This document shows positions 1 through 9,667 of a stretch of DNA of 64,000 bases, one piece after another. A model generated the notes under the pieces. That model searched no databases and had not been told where the DNA came from. It saw nothing but the letters and a program-made list of their open reading frames with translations. The stretch is from positions 71,436 to 135,435 of the forward strand of contig NZ_QUHV01000006.1 in the NCBI RefSeq assembly GCF_003479805.1. Reading direction: 5' to 3'. The position numbers and the translations under genes were made by a program. Numbering within the stretch: position 1 is the stretch's first letter; the number at the start of each line of letters is the position of its first letter. Source of the stretch: Collinsella sp. AF08-23. Lineage in GTDB: Bacteria > Actinomycetota > Coriobacteriia > Coriobacteriales > Coriobacteriaceae.

Positions 1-11
1 AAGGCGACGTG

Positions 12-428
12 CTATTGCTCATCACTCATATCTTTCTCAACATCGGCATCCTCGATGGGATAGCCGAATTCGTCCTTCTCGACGGCGAGGGTCGCGGGGA
101 TGTTCTCGAGGGCACGGCTAATCGCCTCCGCCTCGTCGGTGGAGCGGTCGATCTTGAATTGGAGCTCGGGAGTCACACGCCAGTCGAGCGAACGTGCAAG
201 AAGGCTGCGAATTCTGCCCTTGGCCGCGTTAAGGACGTCCAGCACCTCCTCATAGCGATCGCCTTCGCAGCTCACGAACACGCGCGCGAATGAACGGTCC
301 TGGGAGACCTCGACACCCGTGAGCGTCACGAGCTCGAGACGAGGATCGGAGATCTCGAACAAAAGGATATATCCGAGCTTCTCACGCAGCTGCTCACCCA
401 AGCGGCGGGTCATAGGCGTCTGCTTCAT
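12..428 (-). CDS. rbfA: Ribosome-binding factor A
   Basis: 138-residue RbfA, a small KH-fold protein that binds the 30S subunit and helps mature the 5' end of 16S rRNA, notably in the cold. The sequence shows the family pattern MTRRLGEQLREKLGYILL near the N terminus, LVTLTGVEVSQDRSFARVFVS in the middle and RVTPELQFKIDRS before the acidic tail. The start at 428 is chosen because GGGGAG lies about 10 bases upstream; an in-frame extension upstream looks non-coding. It is the last gene of the rimP-nusA-infB-rbfA series but is separated from infB by about 340 bases filled with repeat arms, so it may be expressed separately. Confidence 0.93.
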   Translation of the reverse strand: MKQTPMTRRLGEQLREKLGYILLFEISDPRLELVTLTGVEVSQDRSFARVFVSCEGDRYEEVLDVLNAAKGRIRSLLARSLDWRVTPELQFKIDRSTDEAEAISRALENIPATLAVEKDEFGYPIEDADVEKDMSDEQ

Positions 429-771
429 ACAACACCAGCTCCCCAAAAGGTCTGTGTAGGCTACGAAAGGACAACGCACGCACGCGCACGTTGCCCTCTC
501 ATATACCCACGAAGGTTCTTCTCGTTACACACCCTACTCGCTCGTCCTGACAAACCAGATCGTACAAGCAAAGTGCCTCAAGGCTTTTCCAGGTGCCCCA
601 GATTCGGGCGAGCGCAAGAGCGTCCATCAAAAACGGGATCACCGAGCAAGGCCACCCGGCCTGGGTTTCTCAGATGCCCCAGATTGCCCTGAAAGAGGAG
701 GGCGCACGCCTTGCGTGCGGCGCCCGACGATTGAAGGGCAAGGTGGGGTGCCTGAGGAAGCCAGTCGCAGG
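429..771. other. Repeat-filled spacer between infB and rbfA
   Basis: No convincing gene. It holds three arms of a repeat whose core reads TTTCC(A)GGTGCCCCA: one at about 581-613 (forward), one at about 663-690 (forward) and one at about 740-762 (reverse). The last two form a roughly 100-bp inverted unit ending about 10 bases past the infB stop. No clear promoter for rbfA was found. Confidence 0.6.
663..762. repeat. 100-bp inverted unit, GTGCCCCA family, copy 1
   Basis: The two ends are inverted copies of each other: GGGTTTCTCAGATGCCCCAG at the left and the complement of GGCTTCCTCAGGCACCCCAC at the right, both continuing into TTGCCCT. The unit starts about 10 bases after the infB stop on the minus strand. 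A second unit of the same length and family follows valS (39494-39593). It could fold into a long imperfect hairpin in the infB transcript. An extra forward arm of the same family lies at 581-613. Confidence 0.7.
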
Positions 772-3468
772 CTACTCTGTCCTCGCGACCTCGACGATCT
801 TGTAGGCCTCGAGAATGTCGCCGACCTTGATGTCCTGGAACTTCTCGATGCCAAGACCGCACTCGTAGCCCCTCTTGACCACATTGACGTCATCCTTGAA
901 GCGGCGCATGGAGCCGAAGGAGCCGTCGAATACCACGACGCCGTCGCGCACGACGCGCACCTTGTCGTCGCGGCTGATCTCGCCCTCGGTGACCATGCAG
1001 CCGGCGATGAGACCCGCCTTGGGCACGCGGAACGTTTCGCGAACCTCAGCGGCACCGGTCTGGACCTCTTCCTCCGTGGGCGCAAGCATACCGATGCGGG
1101 CAGCGTCGATATCCTCAATAGCCTTGTAGATGATGGAGTAGGTCTTGATCTGGATGTTCTCCTTCTCGGCCGCGTCGCGCGCCTTGGGCTGCGGACGCAC
1201 GCCAAAGCCGATGATGATGGCGTTCGAGGCAGCGGCGAGCGTGACGTCGGTCTCGGAGATCGCGCCAACGGCGGAGTGGATGATGTTGATACGGACCTCG
1301 GACTGATCCATCTTGCCGATGGAGTCCGCGAGCGCCTCGATGGTACCCTGGGCATCCGCCTTGACCACCAGGTTGAGCTCCTTGAGCTCGTTTTGGCTCA
1401 TCTCGTCGAACAGGGTCTCGAGCGTGACGTGCTTGACCTTGTTCTGCTCCTCGATGCGGGCCTTGAGCGAGCGCTGCTCGGCGAGGTCGCGGGCATCGCG
1501 GGCATCCTCAAATACACGGAACTCGTCGCCTGCGGCAGGCACGGAGTTGAGGCCGAGGATCTCGACGGCGTCGGAGGGGCATGCGGCATCCTTGTGCTCG
1601 CCATGCTGGTCGAGCATGGCGCGGACGGAACCGTAGCTCATGCCGGCGACGATGGTGTCGCCCACGTGCAGGGTGCCGCGCGTGACGAGCAGGGTCGCGA
1701 CCGGGCCGCGACCGCGGTCGAGCTTGGCCTCGATGACGGTACCGGATGCGAAGGTGTCGGGATTGGCCTTGAGTTCGAGGACGTCCGCCTGCAGCAGGAT
1801 GGTCTCAAGCAGCTCGTCGATGCCTTGGCCCTTCTTGGCCGAGACGTTGACGAACATGTTCTGACCGCCCCACTCCTCGGGGATGATGCCATACTCGGTG
1901 AGCATCTGGCGGACCTTGTCGGGGTTGGCCTCGGGCTTATCGCACTTGTTCACCGCGACGATGATCGGCACGCCAGCCGCCTTGGAGTGGTTGATGGCCT
2001 CGATGGTCTGAGGCATGACGCCGTCATCGGCGGCGACCACGAGCACGACCACGTCGGTGATCTTGGCACCGCGGGCGCGCATGGCGGTAAAGGCCTCATG
2101 GCCAGGGGTGTCGACGAACGTGATCTGACGACCGTTGATCGTAACCTCGGAGGCACCGATGTGCTGGGTGATGCCGCCGGCCTCGCCGCTCCACACGTTG
2201 GTGTGGCGGATGGCATCGAGCAGGCTCGTCTTGCCGTGGTCGACGTGTCCCATGACGGTGACCACGGGCGGACGCGGCTTGAGGTCCTTGGGATCGTCAT
2301 AGAAGCTGAAGGAGTTCTCCTCCTCGGCCGTAACGATACGCACCTGGCGACCCAGGTCGTCGGCGACGAGCTCGACGAGGTCGTTGCTCATGGTCTGCGT
2401 CATGGTGAGCGGGGTGCCCAGCAGGAACAGGCGCTTGATGATGTCGTTGGCGGAGACGTCGAGGGCCTCGGCGAGCTCGGCGACGGTCACGCCCTCGGAG
2501 ACCTTGACGGCGTCGAGGTCCTCGGGATTGATGCCCTGAGCCAGAGCCTCCTCGATCTTGCGCTCCTCGGCTGCGGCTGCCGCCTCGGCCTGGCGCTTCT
2601 CCTTGCGCTTCTTGCGGCGACCGGAGGACTCGCGGGAAGCCTCTTCCACGGCAGCGCGGGCGTCGGCCAGCACCTTCTCGCGGCTGTACTCCTCCGCCTC
2701 GCGAGCCATACGAGCGTAACGATCCTCGCCGTCATGGGTGTCGTGCACGGAACCCTTGCGACCCTTCTTGCCACCCTTGCCGGCTTTCTCAGGCGAGGGC
2801 GGGAAGTTGTCGGGCATATTCGCCGCGGGTGCGGAACTGCGGCGGCGGCTGCGCGTCGGAGTCTCCGACCCCTTATCGGATGAGGTGTTCGCACCACGGT
2901 TGCCACGACGGCCACCGCGCTCGTTGCGAGACTCGTTCGCGGGCTTTGCAGCCTCGGCTGCCTTCTTCTCCTTGAGCACGGCCTCCTGCTCGGCGATCTG
3001 ATCGAGCAACGAACGGAAGCGCATGCCGGAATCGGAAGCGGGGACGGCGCGGCGCTTGGCCTCAAGCTCCGCCTCACGAGCAGCCTTCTCGGCCTCCTCC
3101 TTGGCACGACGCTCGGCCTCCTCCTTGGCGGCACGGACGGCCTCAGCGGCGGCCTGGGCCTCCTGGGACAGGCGGCGCTCCTCCTCGCGGCGAGCCTCGG
3201 CGGCGAGGCGCTCGGCCTCTTCCTTGGCGGCGGCTTCGCGCTCGGCGGCACGGGCGGCCTCCTCCTCGGCGCGCTTAGCGGCCTCGACCTCGGCGGCGCG
3301 CGCCTCGATCACGGGAGCGAGCTGCTTTTTGACCATGGAGACGAAGGCGTCTTCGAGGGTCGACGACGCCGACTTTGCCGGGATCTTCATCTCTTCAAGG
3401 TGGCCCATGAGTTCCTTGGACGTCATGCCGAACTCCTTGGCCAGGCTGGAAATACGGACTTTCGCCAT
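772..3468 (-). CDS. infB: Translation initiation factor IF-2
   Basis: 898-residue IF-2, the GTPase that delivers fMet-tRNA to the 30S subunit and drives subunit joining. An IF2_N helix domain ([15 protein letters not shown]) opens the protein, followed by a long charged Ala/Glu/Arg-rich linker (about residues 60-330) and a second IF2_N. The G domain follows with [23 protein letters not shown] and SAKKG motifs, then domains II-IV. ATG at 3468 is preferred: AGGTG sits six bases upstream, while a GTG nine bases further up has poor spacing. It lies 79 bases downstream of nusA; no ylxR gene lies between them, although many bacteria have one there. Confidence 0.97.
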   Translation of the reverse strand: MAKVRISSLAKEFGMTSKELMGHLEEMKIPAKSASSTLEDAFVSMVKKQLAPVIEARAAEVEAAKRAEEEAARAAEREAAAKEEAERLAAEARREEERRLSQEAQAAAEAVRAAKEEAERRAKEEAEKAAREAELEAKRRAVPASDSGMRFRSLLDQIAEQEAVLKEKKAAEAAKPANESRNERGGRRGNRGANTSSDKGSETPTRSRRRSSAPAANMPDNFPPSPEKAGKGGKKGRKGSVHDTHDGEDRYARMAREAEEYSREKVLADARAAVEEASRESSGRRKKRKEKRQAEAAAAAEERKIEEALAQGINPEDLDAVKVSEGVTVAELAEALDVSANDIIKRLFLLGTPLTMTQTMSNDLVELVADDLGRQVRIVTAEEENSFSFYDDPKDLKPRPPVVTVMGHVDHGKTSLLDAIRHTNVWSGEAGGITQHIGASEVTINGRQITFVDTPGHEAFTAMRARGAKITDVVVLVVAADDGVMPQTIEAINHSKAAGVPIIVAVNKCDKPEANPDKVRQMLTEYGIIPEEWGGQNMFVNVSAKKGQGIDELLETILLQADVLELKANPDTFASGTVIEAKLDRGRGPVATLLVTRGTLHVGDTIVAGMSYGSVRAMLDQHGEHKDAACPSDAVEILGLNSVPAAGDEFRVFEDARDARDLAEQRSLKARIEEQNKVKHVTLETLFDEMSQNELKELNLVVKADAQGTIEALADSIGKMDQSEVRINIIHSAVGAISETDVTLAAASNAIIIGFGVRPQPKARDAAEKENIQIKTYSIIYKAIEDIDAARIGMLAPTEEEVQTGAAEVRETFRVPKAGLIAGCMVTEGEISRDDKVRVVRDGVVVFDGSFGSMRRFKDDVNVVKRGYECGLGIEKFQDIKVGDILEAYKIVEVARTE

Positions 3469-3547
3469 ATCTTTCACCTACCTCTCACGCACATCGACGT
3501 GCGCATCTTCAATCAAACGGACTCGGGTGCGCGGACGCGCCTGCAGA

Positions 3548-4831
3548 CTAGATGAGGTCCTCGGCGTTCGCGATGGCATCGGAGTCGGCGCCGTCGAGGG
3601 AATCGACATCGTGCACGCCGCAGTAGCGAGAGCCGGGACGGGCCTGGTTGCGGCAACGGATGCCGTCCTCGCTCACGTGCGCGCAGCGCTCGGGCTCGAA
3701 GTCACCGGACTCCTCGTCAATCAAGTCCTCGACCACGGGCTCGGGAGCAAGCGGGACGTTCTTGAGGATGTCGGCGGCGAGGGTCTCGCTCTTGATGTCG
3801 ATGTGCCAACCGGTGAGGCGCGCTGCGAGGCGGGCGTTCTGGCCCTCCTTACCAATGGCGAGCGAGAGCTGGTCGTCGGGGACGATGACGCCAGCGTAGT
3901 TCTTATCGGGATCGATGAGTACGCGGGTCACCTTTGCCGGGGAAAGCGCGTTCGCCACGTAGACGGACGGGTCCTCGTCCCACAGGATGACGTCGACGCG
4001 CTCGCCGCGCAGCTCGCCCACGACAGCGCGGACACGGCTGCCCTTGGGACCCACGCAGGCACCCACGGGGTCGAGACGGTCGTCGAGGGAGTGGACGGCG
4101 ACCTTGGAGCGCTGACCAGGCTCACGAGCGATGGACTTGAGCTCGACGGTGCCCTCGTACACCTCGGGAACCTCCTGCTCGAACAGGCGACGCATGAGCT
4201 CGGCATGGGTGCGCGAGATCACGATCGGCGGGCGGGAATGCTCACCGCGCACCGGAGGCAGCGTGGAGTTGGGGTCACGGACGTCGACGATGACGGCCTT
4301 GAGGTGCTGGTTGTGCAGATAACGCTCGCCGTTGGGGCGCTCGTTGCGCTCATCCGGGTAGCGACGCTGGTCAAAGTGGGGCAGCTCGGCCTCAACGCCA
4401 TCGCGAATCTTGACGATGGTGAAGTCGGGCGTGGACTGCAACACGGTGCCGTTGATGAGGTCGCCGACGCGGCCGGAGAACTCCTCGTAGATCTGCTCGC
4501 GGGCAGCGTTGCGCACGATGGCGTTGATCTCGGCCTTGGCGGTCTGGGCGGCGAGGCGGCTGACGTCCTTGGGCGTGACGTCGATCTCCTCGTACTCGGT
4601 GAAGTTGCCCTCCTCATCCATGGAGTCGTCGATGGGCTCGAGACGATACACGTAGATCTTGCCCGTGGCGCGGTCGATGGTGACCTTGGCGCCCCAGTCG
4701 AGCTTGAGGACCTTGGCATAGGTCTCGGCCAGGGCCGCCTCGAGACGGTCAAGCAGGTAGAGCTGATCGATGTGCTTTTCCTGGCACAGAAGCATAAGTG
4801 CTTCCATCATGGTCATATCGGCGTCTGCCAT
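3548..4831 (-). CDS. nusA: Transcription termination/antitermination factor NusA with a cysteine-rich tail
   Basis: 427-residue NusA, which binds RNA polymerase and nascent RNA to modulate pausing, termination and antitermination. It has the N-terminal RNAP-binding domain, an S1 domain (about 135-205) and two KH domains, including [18 protein letters not shown] and [20 protein letters not shown]. The C terminus is unusual: after an acidic linker comes a CX9CX10CX2H cluster (starting [13 protein letters not shown], ending YCGVH) that resembles a zinc-binding knuckle. The gene starts 1 base after the rimP stop, so the two are translationally coupled. Confidence 0.96.
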   Translation of the reverse strand: MADADMTMMEALMLLCQEKHIDQLYLLDRLEAALAETYAKVLKLDWGAKVTIDRATGKIYVYRLEPIDDSMDEEGNFTEYEEIDVTPKDVSRLAAQTAKAEINAIVRNAAREQIYEEFSGRVGDLINGTVLQSTPDFTIVKIRDGVEAELPHFDQRRYPDERNERPNGERYLHNQHLKAVIVDVRDPNSTLPPVRGEHSRPPIVISRTHAELMRRLFEQEVPEVYEGTVELKSIAREPGQRSKVAVHSLDDRLDPVGACVGPKGSRVRAVVGELRGERVDVILWDEDPSVYVANALSPAKVTRVLIDPDKNYAGVIVPDDQLSLAIGKEGQNARLAARLTGWHIDIKSETLAADILKNVPLAPEPVVEDLIDEESGDFEPERCAHVSEDGIRCRNQARPGSRYCGVHDVDSLDGADSDAIANAEDLI

Positions 4832-4832
4832 C

Positions 4833-5327
4833 TTACTTCCCTTCCTTAACGCCCTTGAAGTCGTAAACGGGCTTCAAAGTGCACTTCTTTACATCGTCAT
4901 AGGAGATAGTGGCGGCGTCCTCGCCCTCGGGTTGGATGGTCACGGACGCATCGTCGGCGGCCGCGATGACGCCCTTGTACGAGCGGCGGCCCTCCATCGC
5001 GGTGGTGGTGAGCTCGACCTCCTCGCCCTGGAAGCGGACGAAGTCGCTGGGACGGCGCAAGGGGCGCTTCATGCCCGGGGAACTCACCTCAAGCGTGTAG
5101 GAGCCCGAGATGGGGTCGAGGGCCTCGACGGTATCGGAAACCCATGCAGTCTGCGCGGTGACCTCGTCGAGGTTGATGGGGTCCCCCTCGAGCTTGTCCA
5201 GGCGCACGCGGATGCAGGGGGCCTTGGTGGCACCCACGACCTCGACATCGACCACGTCGATGCCATGCAGGGGAGCCTGGGCCTCCAGGGCGTCGATGAT
5301 GTCCTGCTCGAGCTTGCTCTTGACCAT
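4833..5327 (-). CDS. rimP: Ribosome maturation factor RimP
   Basis: 164-residue RimP, which assists late 30S assembly. It has the N-terminal alpha/beta domain with GIDVVDVEVVGATKAPCIRV, the conserved LEVSSPGMKRPLRRP motif, and a C-terminal SH3-like domain (YKGVIAAADDASVTIQ). The start at 5327 is chosen because GAGAGG lies six bases upstream; the in-frame codons above it fall in the leader hairpin. It is the first gene of the rimP-nusA-infB operon, preceded by a promoter and a terminator-like hairpin. Confidence 0.95.
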   Translation of the reverse strand: MVKSKLEQDIIDALEAQAPLHGIDVVDVEVVGATKAPCIRVRLDKLEGDPINLDEVTAQTAWVSDTVEALDPISGSYTLEVSSPGMKRPLRRPSDFVRFQGEEVELTTTAMEGRRSYKGVIAAADDASVTIQPEGEDAATISYDDVKKCTLKPVYDFKGVKEGK

Positions 5328-5346
5328 GCAACACCTCTCTTTCATG

Positions 5347-5376
5347 AAAAGGGAGCACGGGCGAACCCGCACTCCC
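5347..5376 (-). terminator. Terminator-like attenuator in the rimP-nusA leader
   Basis: In the minus-strand RNA an 11-bp stem (GGGAGUGCGGG with CCCGUGCUCCC, two G-U wobbles) is capped by a UUCG tetraloop and followed at once by UUUU. It lies between the promoter at 5403-5432 and the rimP start at 5327, so it is inside the transcript. That is the form of an intrinsic terminator and suggests attenuation of the operon, which encodes the termination factor NusA. Confidence 0.75.
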
Positions 5377-5402
5377 TTCACGTAACAACTTCATTTAGGT
5401 GG

Positions 5403-5432
5403 ACTATAACACATTCCCAGCATACGGGGCAA
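5403..5432 (-). promoter_or_regulatory. Probable promoter of rimP-nusA-infB
   Basis: On the minus strand TTGCCC (5427-5432) and TATAGT (5403-5408) are separated by 18 bases. Transcription would begin near 5396, about 70 bases before rimP. Confidence 0.6.
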
Positions 5433-5555
5433 TTTTGCACAATGGAGCAAAGCTGTTCCCGCCCGCGTCCACCACAAATTCCGCACAACACAATTGTGGC
5501 TACAGGGCATTACAGACAACTTCGTGTAATCCAAGTGCGCTCCAATCAACCGTAT

Positions 5556-6353
5556 TCATAGACGATTGTCATCAGGCGAGACCTCGCATTGAGCTGAATT
5601 GCCCTCTTGGCTCTCCTCCTCATCTGAGCTCATGCTGCGAGAGATAAGCGCGACAGCTTTTGACCAAAGCCAAAACATGGGACCCCAAAGCAGAACCACA
5701 AGCACGACACTCGTAAGGAATGGGTTCCTGTTAAACTCCAACCCCACCGTCCCGAGCAATGAAAGAACTCCGAACTTCCATCCATGAATTGCCTTGCTTC
5801 CAATATAGGGGCCGATATCCTCGGAAAAAAGATTTCCCAGCGATGAGCCGATGAAGTTAACCAAAAGAAAAGTTGAAACACACAGCACAACGCATACGAG
5901 CACATATGCAGGACCCGTCAGCTTCCTGGAACTCATGCGACTTGAAAGATATAACCGACGGCAGGATAAGGAGGACAGGAGCCATAGGCCAACAGAGAAA
6001 AAGACTTGAAGGATGCTTGCACCGCCCGTATACCTGAAAGCACGAACCTGCGCATCACCTGCGATTCTAGCGGCATCCCGCTTCGCTTCTTGTGATGCAC
6101 GCCTTTCTTGCAGCGTTGCCTCATTCCATTCGTTCGTTCCTTCTTCGATGATTCTGTGGCGATTAAATATAGGAAGGCATCTGAAATCATACACAACATC
6201 GTATTGGATTTGAGCCAATCCAATACGAGTTGCATCATACCCTCCCGAGAAAGCCCAGATTGCTATGATCGCCGCAATGACGGCGCAAACTGCGGCTGAC
6301 GCGCCGCAAAGAACGCTAGCGGCGTCGATCGTGCGCTTCTGTGTGGAACTCAT
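5556..6353 (-). CDS. Membrane protein of unknown function
   Basis: 265 residues, family not recognised. Hydrophobic segments lie near residues 14-37, 95-118, 130-152 and 200-222, with a charged stretch between the first two (EEGTNEWNEATLQERRASQEAKRD) and an acidic C-terminal tail. The start at 6353 has GGGAGG eight bases upstream and overlaps the stop of the upstream zinc protein as ATGA, so the two are one translational unit. Base composition is visibly less GC-rich than the flanking housekeeping genes, as expected for acquired DNA. Confidence 0.75.
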   Translation of the reverse strand: MSSTQKRTIDAASVLCGASAAVCAVIAAIIAIWAFSGGYDATRIGLAQIQYDVVYDFRCLPIFNRHRIIEEGTNEWNEATLQERRASQEAKRDAARIAGDAQVRAFRYTGGASILQVFFSVGLWLLSSLSCRRLYLSSRMSSRKLTGPAYVLVCVVLCVSTFLLVNFIGSSLGNLFSEDIGPYIGSKAIHGWKFGVLSLLGTVGLEFNRNPFLTSVVLVVLLWGPMFWLWSKAVALISRSMSSDEEESQEGNSAQCEVSPDDNRL

Positions 6354-6604
6354 TCGTAGAACCTCCCGTTTGGGTACATCTCCGAATAGCACCTATGGCA
6401 CGTCAAGCCCCTCTCGCTTTGAATAGAGTCGATGAAGTCGATTTCTTTCCCGCAGACAACGCAAGCAGTCTTTCCATAGAACCCCTTCATGCAATCGACG
6501 CAGAAATTGCCATTCTTTCCCTCGATTTGATGCAACTGTTCGTCTGGAAATAAGTTCCGGCACCCGTCGCAATAGTGCTTTCCAGGATGGGGATCTAGGT
6601 ACAT
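6350..6604 (-). CDS. Small protein with four CxxC zinc-binding pairs
   Basis: 84 residues, family not recognised. Four CX2C knuckles are spaced along the chain: YCDGC (12-15), FCVDC (35-38), ACVVC (48-51) and TCHRC (69-72). This suggests two zinc sites in a LIM- or treble-clef-like arrangement. The start at 6604 has GGGAGG four to five bases upstream; an ATG 12 bases earlier has no ribosome site. It is coupled by ATGA overlap to the membrane protein downstream, so the two may work together. Confidence 0.8.
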   Translation of the reverse strand: MYLDPHPGKHYCDGCRNLFPDEQLHQIEGKNGNFCVDCMKGFYGKTACVVCGKEIDFIDSIQSERGLTCHRCYSEMYPNGRFYE

Positions 6605-6634
6605 GGCGCCTCCCATTCACATTGAGCGAACTAT

Positions 6635-6679
6635 AAGGTCTACCTGTCAAGGTAGACCTTTACCGCACTATAGTGCGGT
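6635..6679. repeat. Two adjacent inverted repeats upstream of the zinc/membrane protein pair
   Basis: AAGGTCTACC at 6635-6644 pairs with GGTAGACCTT at 6651-6660. It is followed directly by the perfect palindrome ACCGCACTATAGTGCGGT at 6662-6679. They lie about 30-75 bases before the start of the two-gene unit, where operators or a promoter would be expected. No convincing -35/-10 pair could be fixed. Confidence 0.65.
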
Positions 6680-6801
6680 CGCGCGATCGACCGAAAGCCC
6701 CGGTAAACTTTGGGCAGGGCGAAGCAACACAGCGTTATCTTCGGCTGTCAAAATACTTCTTCGGCGGTCCTGGCGACTGCTTTCCACCGCCTTGTGGGTA
6801 G

Positions 6802-6836
6802 AAAAATGTGGATCCGAAATTGTCATCCGGATCCAC
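6802..6836 (-). terminator. Rho-independent terminator of leuS
   Basis: A perfect 9-bp stem (GTGGATCCG at 6808-6816 with CGGATCCAC at 6828-6836) is followed on the minus strand by a run of five T. It lies about 60 bases past the leuS stop. Confidence 0.8.
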
Positions 6837-6895
6837 ACCACGCTCTCTCATTCCGCAACGGAACAACGCGCTCTGCAGTTATTCCGCGGGTCGAG

Positions 6896-9484
6896 CTACT
6901 TTACGACCAGGTTCACAAGCTTGCCCGGCACGCAGATGGCCTTGACGACCGTCTTGCCCTCGATGTGCTTGGCCACAGCTGCCTCAGCGGCGGCTTGCAT
7001 GGTGCCGGCGTCGGCGTCGGCCGGGACCATCACGCGGGCGCGCATCTTGCCGAGCACCTGGACGGCGATCTCGACCTCATCCGCGGCGGCCTCGGCGGCA
7101 TCGAACTCGGGCCAGGGCGCGGTGTAGACGCTCCCCTCGCGACCGAGCGCCTCATGCCACAGCTCCTCGCAGGCGAACGGGCAGATGGGCGCCAAGACCG
7201 ACACGATGTCGGTGGCGACCAGCGCGGTGAGCGCCGCGTCGCGCTCATCTGCGGGAACGGCGTTCAGGTAGGCGTTCGCCGCGTTCACGAGCTCCATCAT
7301 GGCGGAAATCGCGGTGTTGAACTGGCCGCGGTCGAAGTCCTCGGTGCACTTGGCAAGGGTGCGATGGCGTTCACGGTAGAGCTCGAGAGCGGGCTTGGAA
7401 AGCGTCGACTTGTCGAGAGCAGTCGCATCGCCGGCGGTTTCGGCGAGCTGCCACACGGTGCGCCACGCGCGCTTGATGAAGCGGTTCGCACCCTCGACGG
7501 CGTTGGGGTCCCAGTCGAAGTCCTTCTCGGGCGGGGCGATGAACAGGATCGCGAGGCGCATGGTGTCGGCGCCAAAGGGCTCGATGACCGAGCTCGGCGG
7601 GACGACATTGCCCTTCGACTTGGACATGGTGTCGCCGTTCTCGTCCTTCACCATGCCCTGGCACAGCAGGTTGGTGAAGGGCTCATCGACGTCGAGCAGC
7701 CCCATGTCGCGCAGAGCCTTGGTAAAGAAGCGGCTGTAGAGCAGGTGCAGGATAGCATGCTCGATGCCACCGATGTAGTTATCGACCGGCATGAAGCGGT
7801 TGGCGGCCTCGCGGGAGAACGGGAGCTCGGTGTTATGTGGGTCGGTGTAACGCAGGTAGTACCAGCTGGAGCACGTGAAGGTGTCCATGGTGTCAGTCTC
7901 GCGGCGGGCCGGGGCTCCGCACACGGGGCAGGTGGTCACGTAAAACTCGCGGCACTCGGCGAGCGTCTCACCTGCGCCGAGGTCGAGGTTCTCGGGCAGG
8001 GTCACCGGCAGCCGGTCCTCGGGCACGGGGACGATGCCGCAGTGCTCGCAGTGGATGGCCGGAATGGGGTTGCCCCAGTAGCGCTGGCGGGAGATGAGCC
8101 AGTCGCGCAAACGGTACTGCACGGAGCGGCGTCCGGTGCCGGCAGCCTCAAGGTCGGCAACGATGGCGGCCTCGCCCTCGGAATGCTTGCCGCCCGTCAT
8201 GCCGGTGTACTTACCGGACTGCACCAGGGTGCCCTCGCACGTAAGCGCCTCGTCCCAGTCGACGGAAGTCACGCGCGTGGCGCGCTCGTCCTTGAGGTCC
8301 CCGTACAGCGGGTCGTCCTCGGTGAGGATGATCGGAACGATGGGAAGGTCGTACTTCTTGGCGAACTCGAAGTCGCGCTGGTCGCCACAGGGAACAGCCA
8401 TGACGGCGCCGGTGCCGTAGTCGGAGATGACGTAGTCGGCCACCCACACGGGCACCTTCGCCCCGGAGACGGGGTTGACGACGTAACGACCTGTGAACGC
8501 GCCGTGCTTCTCGAGGGTGCCCTGGGCGCGCTCGACGGCGGAGATGTGCTTGGCGCCCTCGACGACCTCGCGGACGGCTGCCTCGTACTCGGTGCCCTCG
8601 ACAAGCTCCATAAGGCCCTTGTACTCGGGGGCGAGCAGGAAGAACGTGTTGCCGAACAGTGTGTCGGCGCGCGTAGTGAAGACGGTAATCTTACCCTCGT
8701 CGCCCGGGATGGGGTCACCCTCGGCATCGCACAGGGTGAAATCGACCTCGGCGCCCTCGGAGCGCCCGATCCAGTTCGCCTGCATCTGCTTGACGCGCTC
8801 GGGCCAACCGGGCAGCTTCTCGAGGTCATCGAGGAGCTCCTGGGCGTACTCGGTGATCTTGATGTACCACTGCTCGAGGTCGCGCTTCTCCACCTCCGAG
8901 TCGCAGCGCCAGCAGCGGCCCTCGGTCACTTGCTCGTTGGCGAGCACGGTCTCGCACGTGGGGCACCAGTTGACTGGGTTCTTCTTGCGATACACCAGGC
9001 CGCGCTCCCACAGCTTCTCGAAGATCCACTGGCCCCAGCGGTAGTAATCGGGGCTGCAGGTCTTCACGAGACGGTCCATGTCGTAGGAGAAGCCCATACG
9101 CTTCATGGTGGCGAGGGCCTGGTCCATGTTCTTATACGTCCAAGCCGCCGCCTGGGTGTTGTGCTTGATGGCGGCGTTCTCGGCGGGCAGGCCGAAGGCG
9201 TCGAAGCCGATGGGATGCAGCACGTCGTAGCCGCGCATACGAGCCTGACGGGCCATGGCGTCGCCGATGGTGTAGTTGCGCGCGTGCCCCATGTGCAGAT
9301 CACCGGAAGGATACGGGAACATCTCGAGGATGTACTTCTTCGGCTTGGTGGAGTCGGTGTCCACGGCAAAGAGATTCCGCTCCTCCCAGGACTTCATCCA
9401 CTTCTCCTCGATGGCCCGAGCGTCGTAGAACGGGATCTCCCCCGCCTGGCGCTCGGTGCCGCAATGCTCGTGGCAATCGCACAT
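6896..9484 (-). CDS. leuS: Leucyl-tRNA synthetase
   Basis: 862-residue class I synthetase that charges tRNA-Leu and edits misacylated products. The HIGH signature is HMGH (residues 64-67, in [18 protein letters not shown]). The CP1 editing domain is in the middle, the zinc-type CP core carries CPTC/CWRC and CPVC pairs, and MSKSKGN is the KMSKS loop. Length is normal for the bacterial type. An unusual N-terminal MCDCHEHCG segment precedes the core. AGGAG lies six bases before the ATG. It is monocistronic, between the guaB terminator hairpin and its own terminator. Confidence 0.97.
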   Translation of the reverse strand: MCDCHEHCGTERQAGEIPFYDARAIEEKWMKSWEERNLFAVDTDSTKPKKYILEMFPYPSGDLHMGHARNYTIGDAMARQARMRGYDVLHPIGFDAFGLPAENAAIKHNTQAAAWTYKNMDQALATMKRMGFSYDMDRLVKTCSPDYYRWGQWIFEKLWERGLVYRKKNPVNWCPTCETVLANEQVTEGRCWRCDSEVEKRDLEQWYIKITEYAQELLDDLEKLPGWPERVKQMQANWIGRSEGAEVDFTLCDAEGDPIPGDEGKITVFTTRADTLFGNTFFLLAPEYKGLMELVEGTEYEAAVREVVEGAKHISAVERAQGTLEKHGAFTGRYVVNPVSGAKVPVWVADYVISDYGTGAVMAVPCGDQRDFEFAKKYDLPIVPIILTEDDPLYGDLKDERATRVTSVDWDEALTCEGTLVQSGKYTGMTGGKHSEGEAAIVADLEAAGTGRRSVQYRLRDWLISRQRYWGNPIPAIHCEHCGIVPVPEDRLPVTLPENLDLGAGETLAECREFYVTTCPVCGAPARRETDTMDTFTCSSWYYLRYTDPHNTELPFSREAANRFMPVDNYIGGIEHAILHLLYSRFFTKALRDMGLLDVDEPFTNLLCQGMVKDENGDTMSKSKGNVVPPSSVIEPFGADTMRLAILFIAPPEKDFDWDPNAVEGANRFIKRAWRTVWQLAETAGDATALDKSTLSKPALELYRERHRTLAKCTEDFDRGQFNTAISAMMELVNAANAYLNAVPADERDAALTALVATDIVSVLAPICPFACEELWHEALGREGSVYTAPWPEFDAAEAAADEVEIAVQVLGKMRARVMVPADADAGTMQAAAEAAVAKHIEGKTVVKAICVPGKLVNLVVK

Positions 9485-9602
9485 GGTTGGCTCCTATCGT
9501 TCAAGCGCAGCGGTCAATCAAGACCCGCCGCGCCGCGTCGGTAACGCTCAAGATTCTAACAGGTCTTGCAGGTGAGACCGACCTCACCCGCTCCCCTATC
9601 GC

Positions 9603-9641
9603 AGCGGGGCCCGCGCAGAACTTGTCCGCGCGGGCCCCGCT
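9603..9641 (-). terminator. GC-rich terminator hairpin after guaB
   Basis: A perfect 14-bp stem, AGCGGGGCCCGCGC (9603-9616) with GCGCGGGCCCCGCT (9628-9641), lies about 25 bases past the guaB stop. No T-run follows. Almost the same stem recurs after gdhA at 46420-46453. Confidence 0.7.
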
Positions 9642-9667
9642 CGTGGTCCGTGTCGTCGATCGGCCGC

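Noticed and set aside
715..2883. 722-residue open frame on the plus strand opposite infB
   Set aside because: It is antisense to a clear infB. Long antisense frames (also 6710-9544 opposite leuS and 20470-22947 opposite the flavoproteins) are expected from GC-rich codon bias; no domain is visible.
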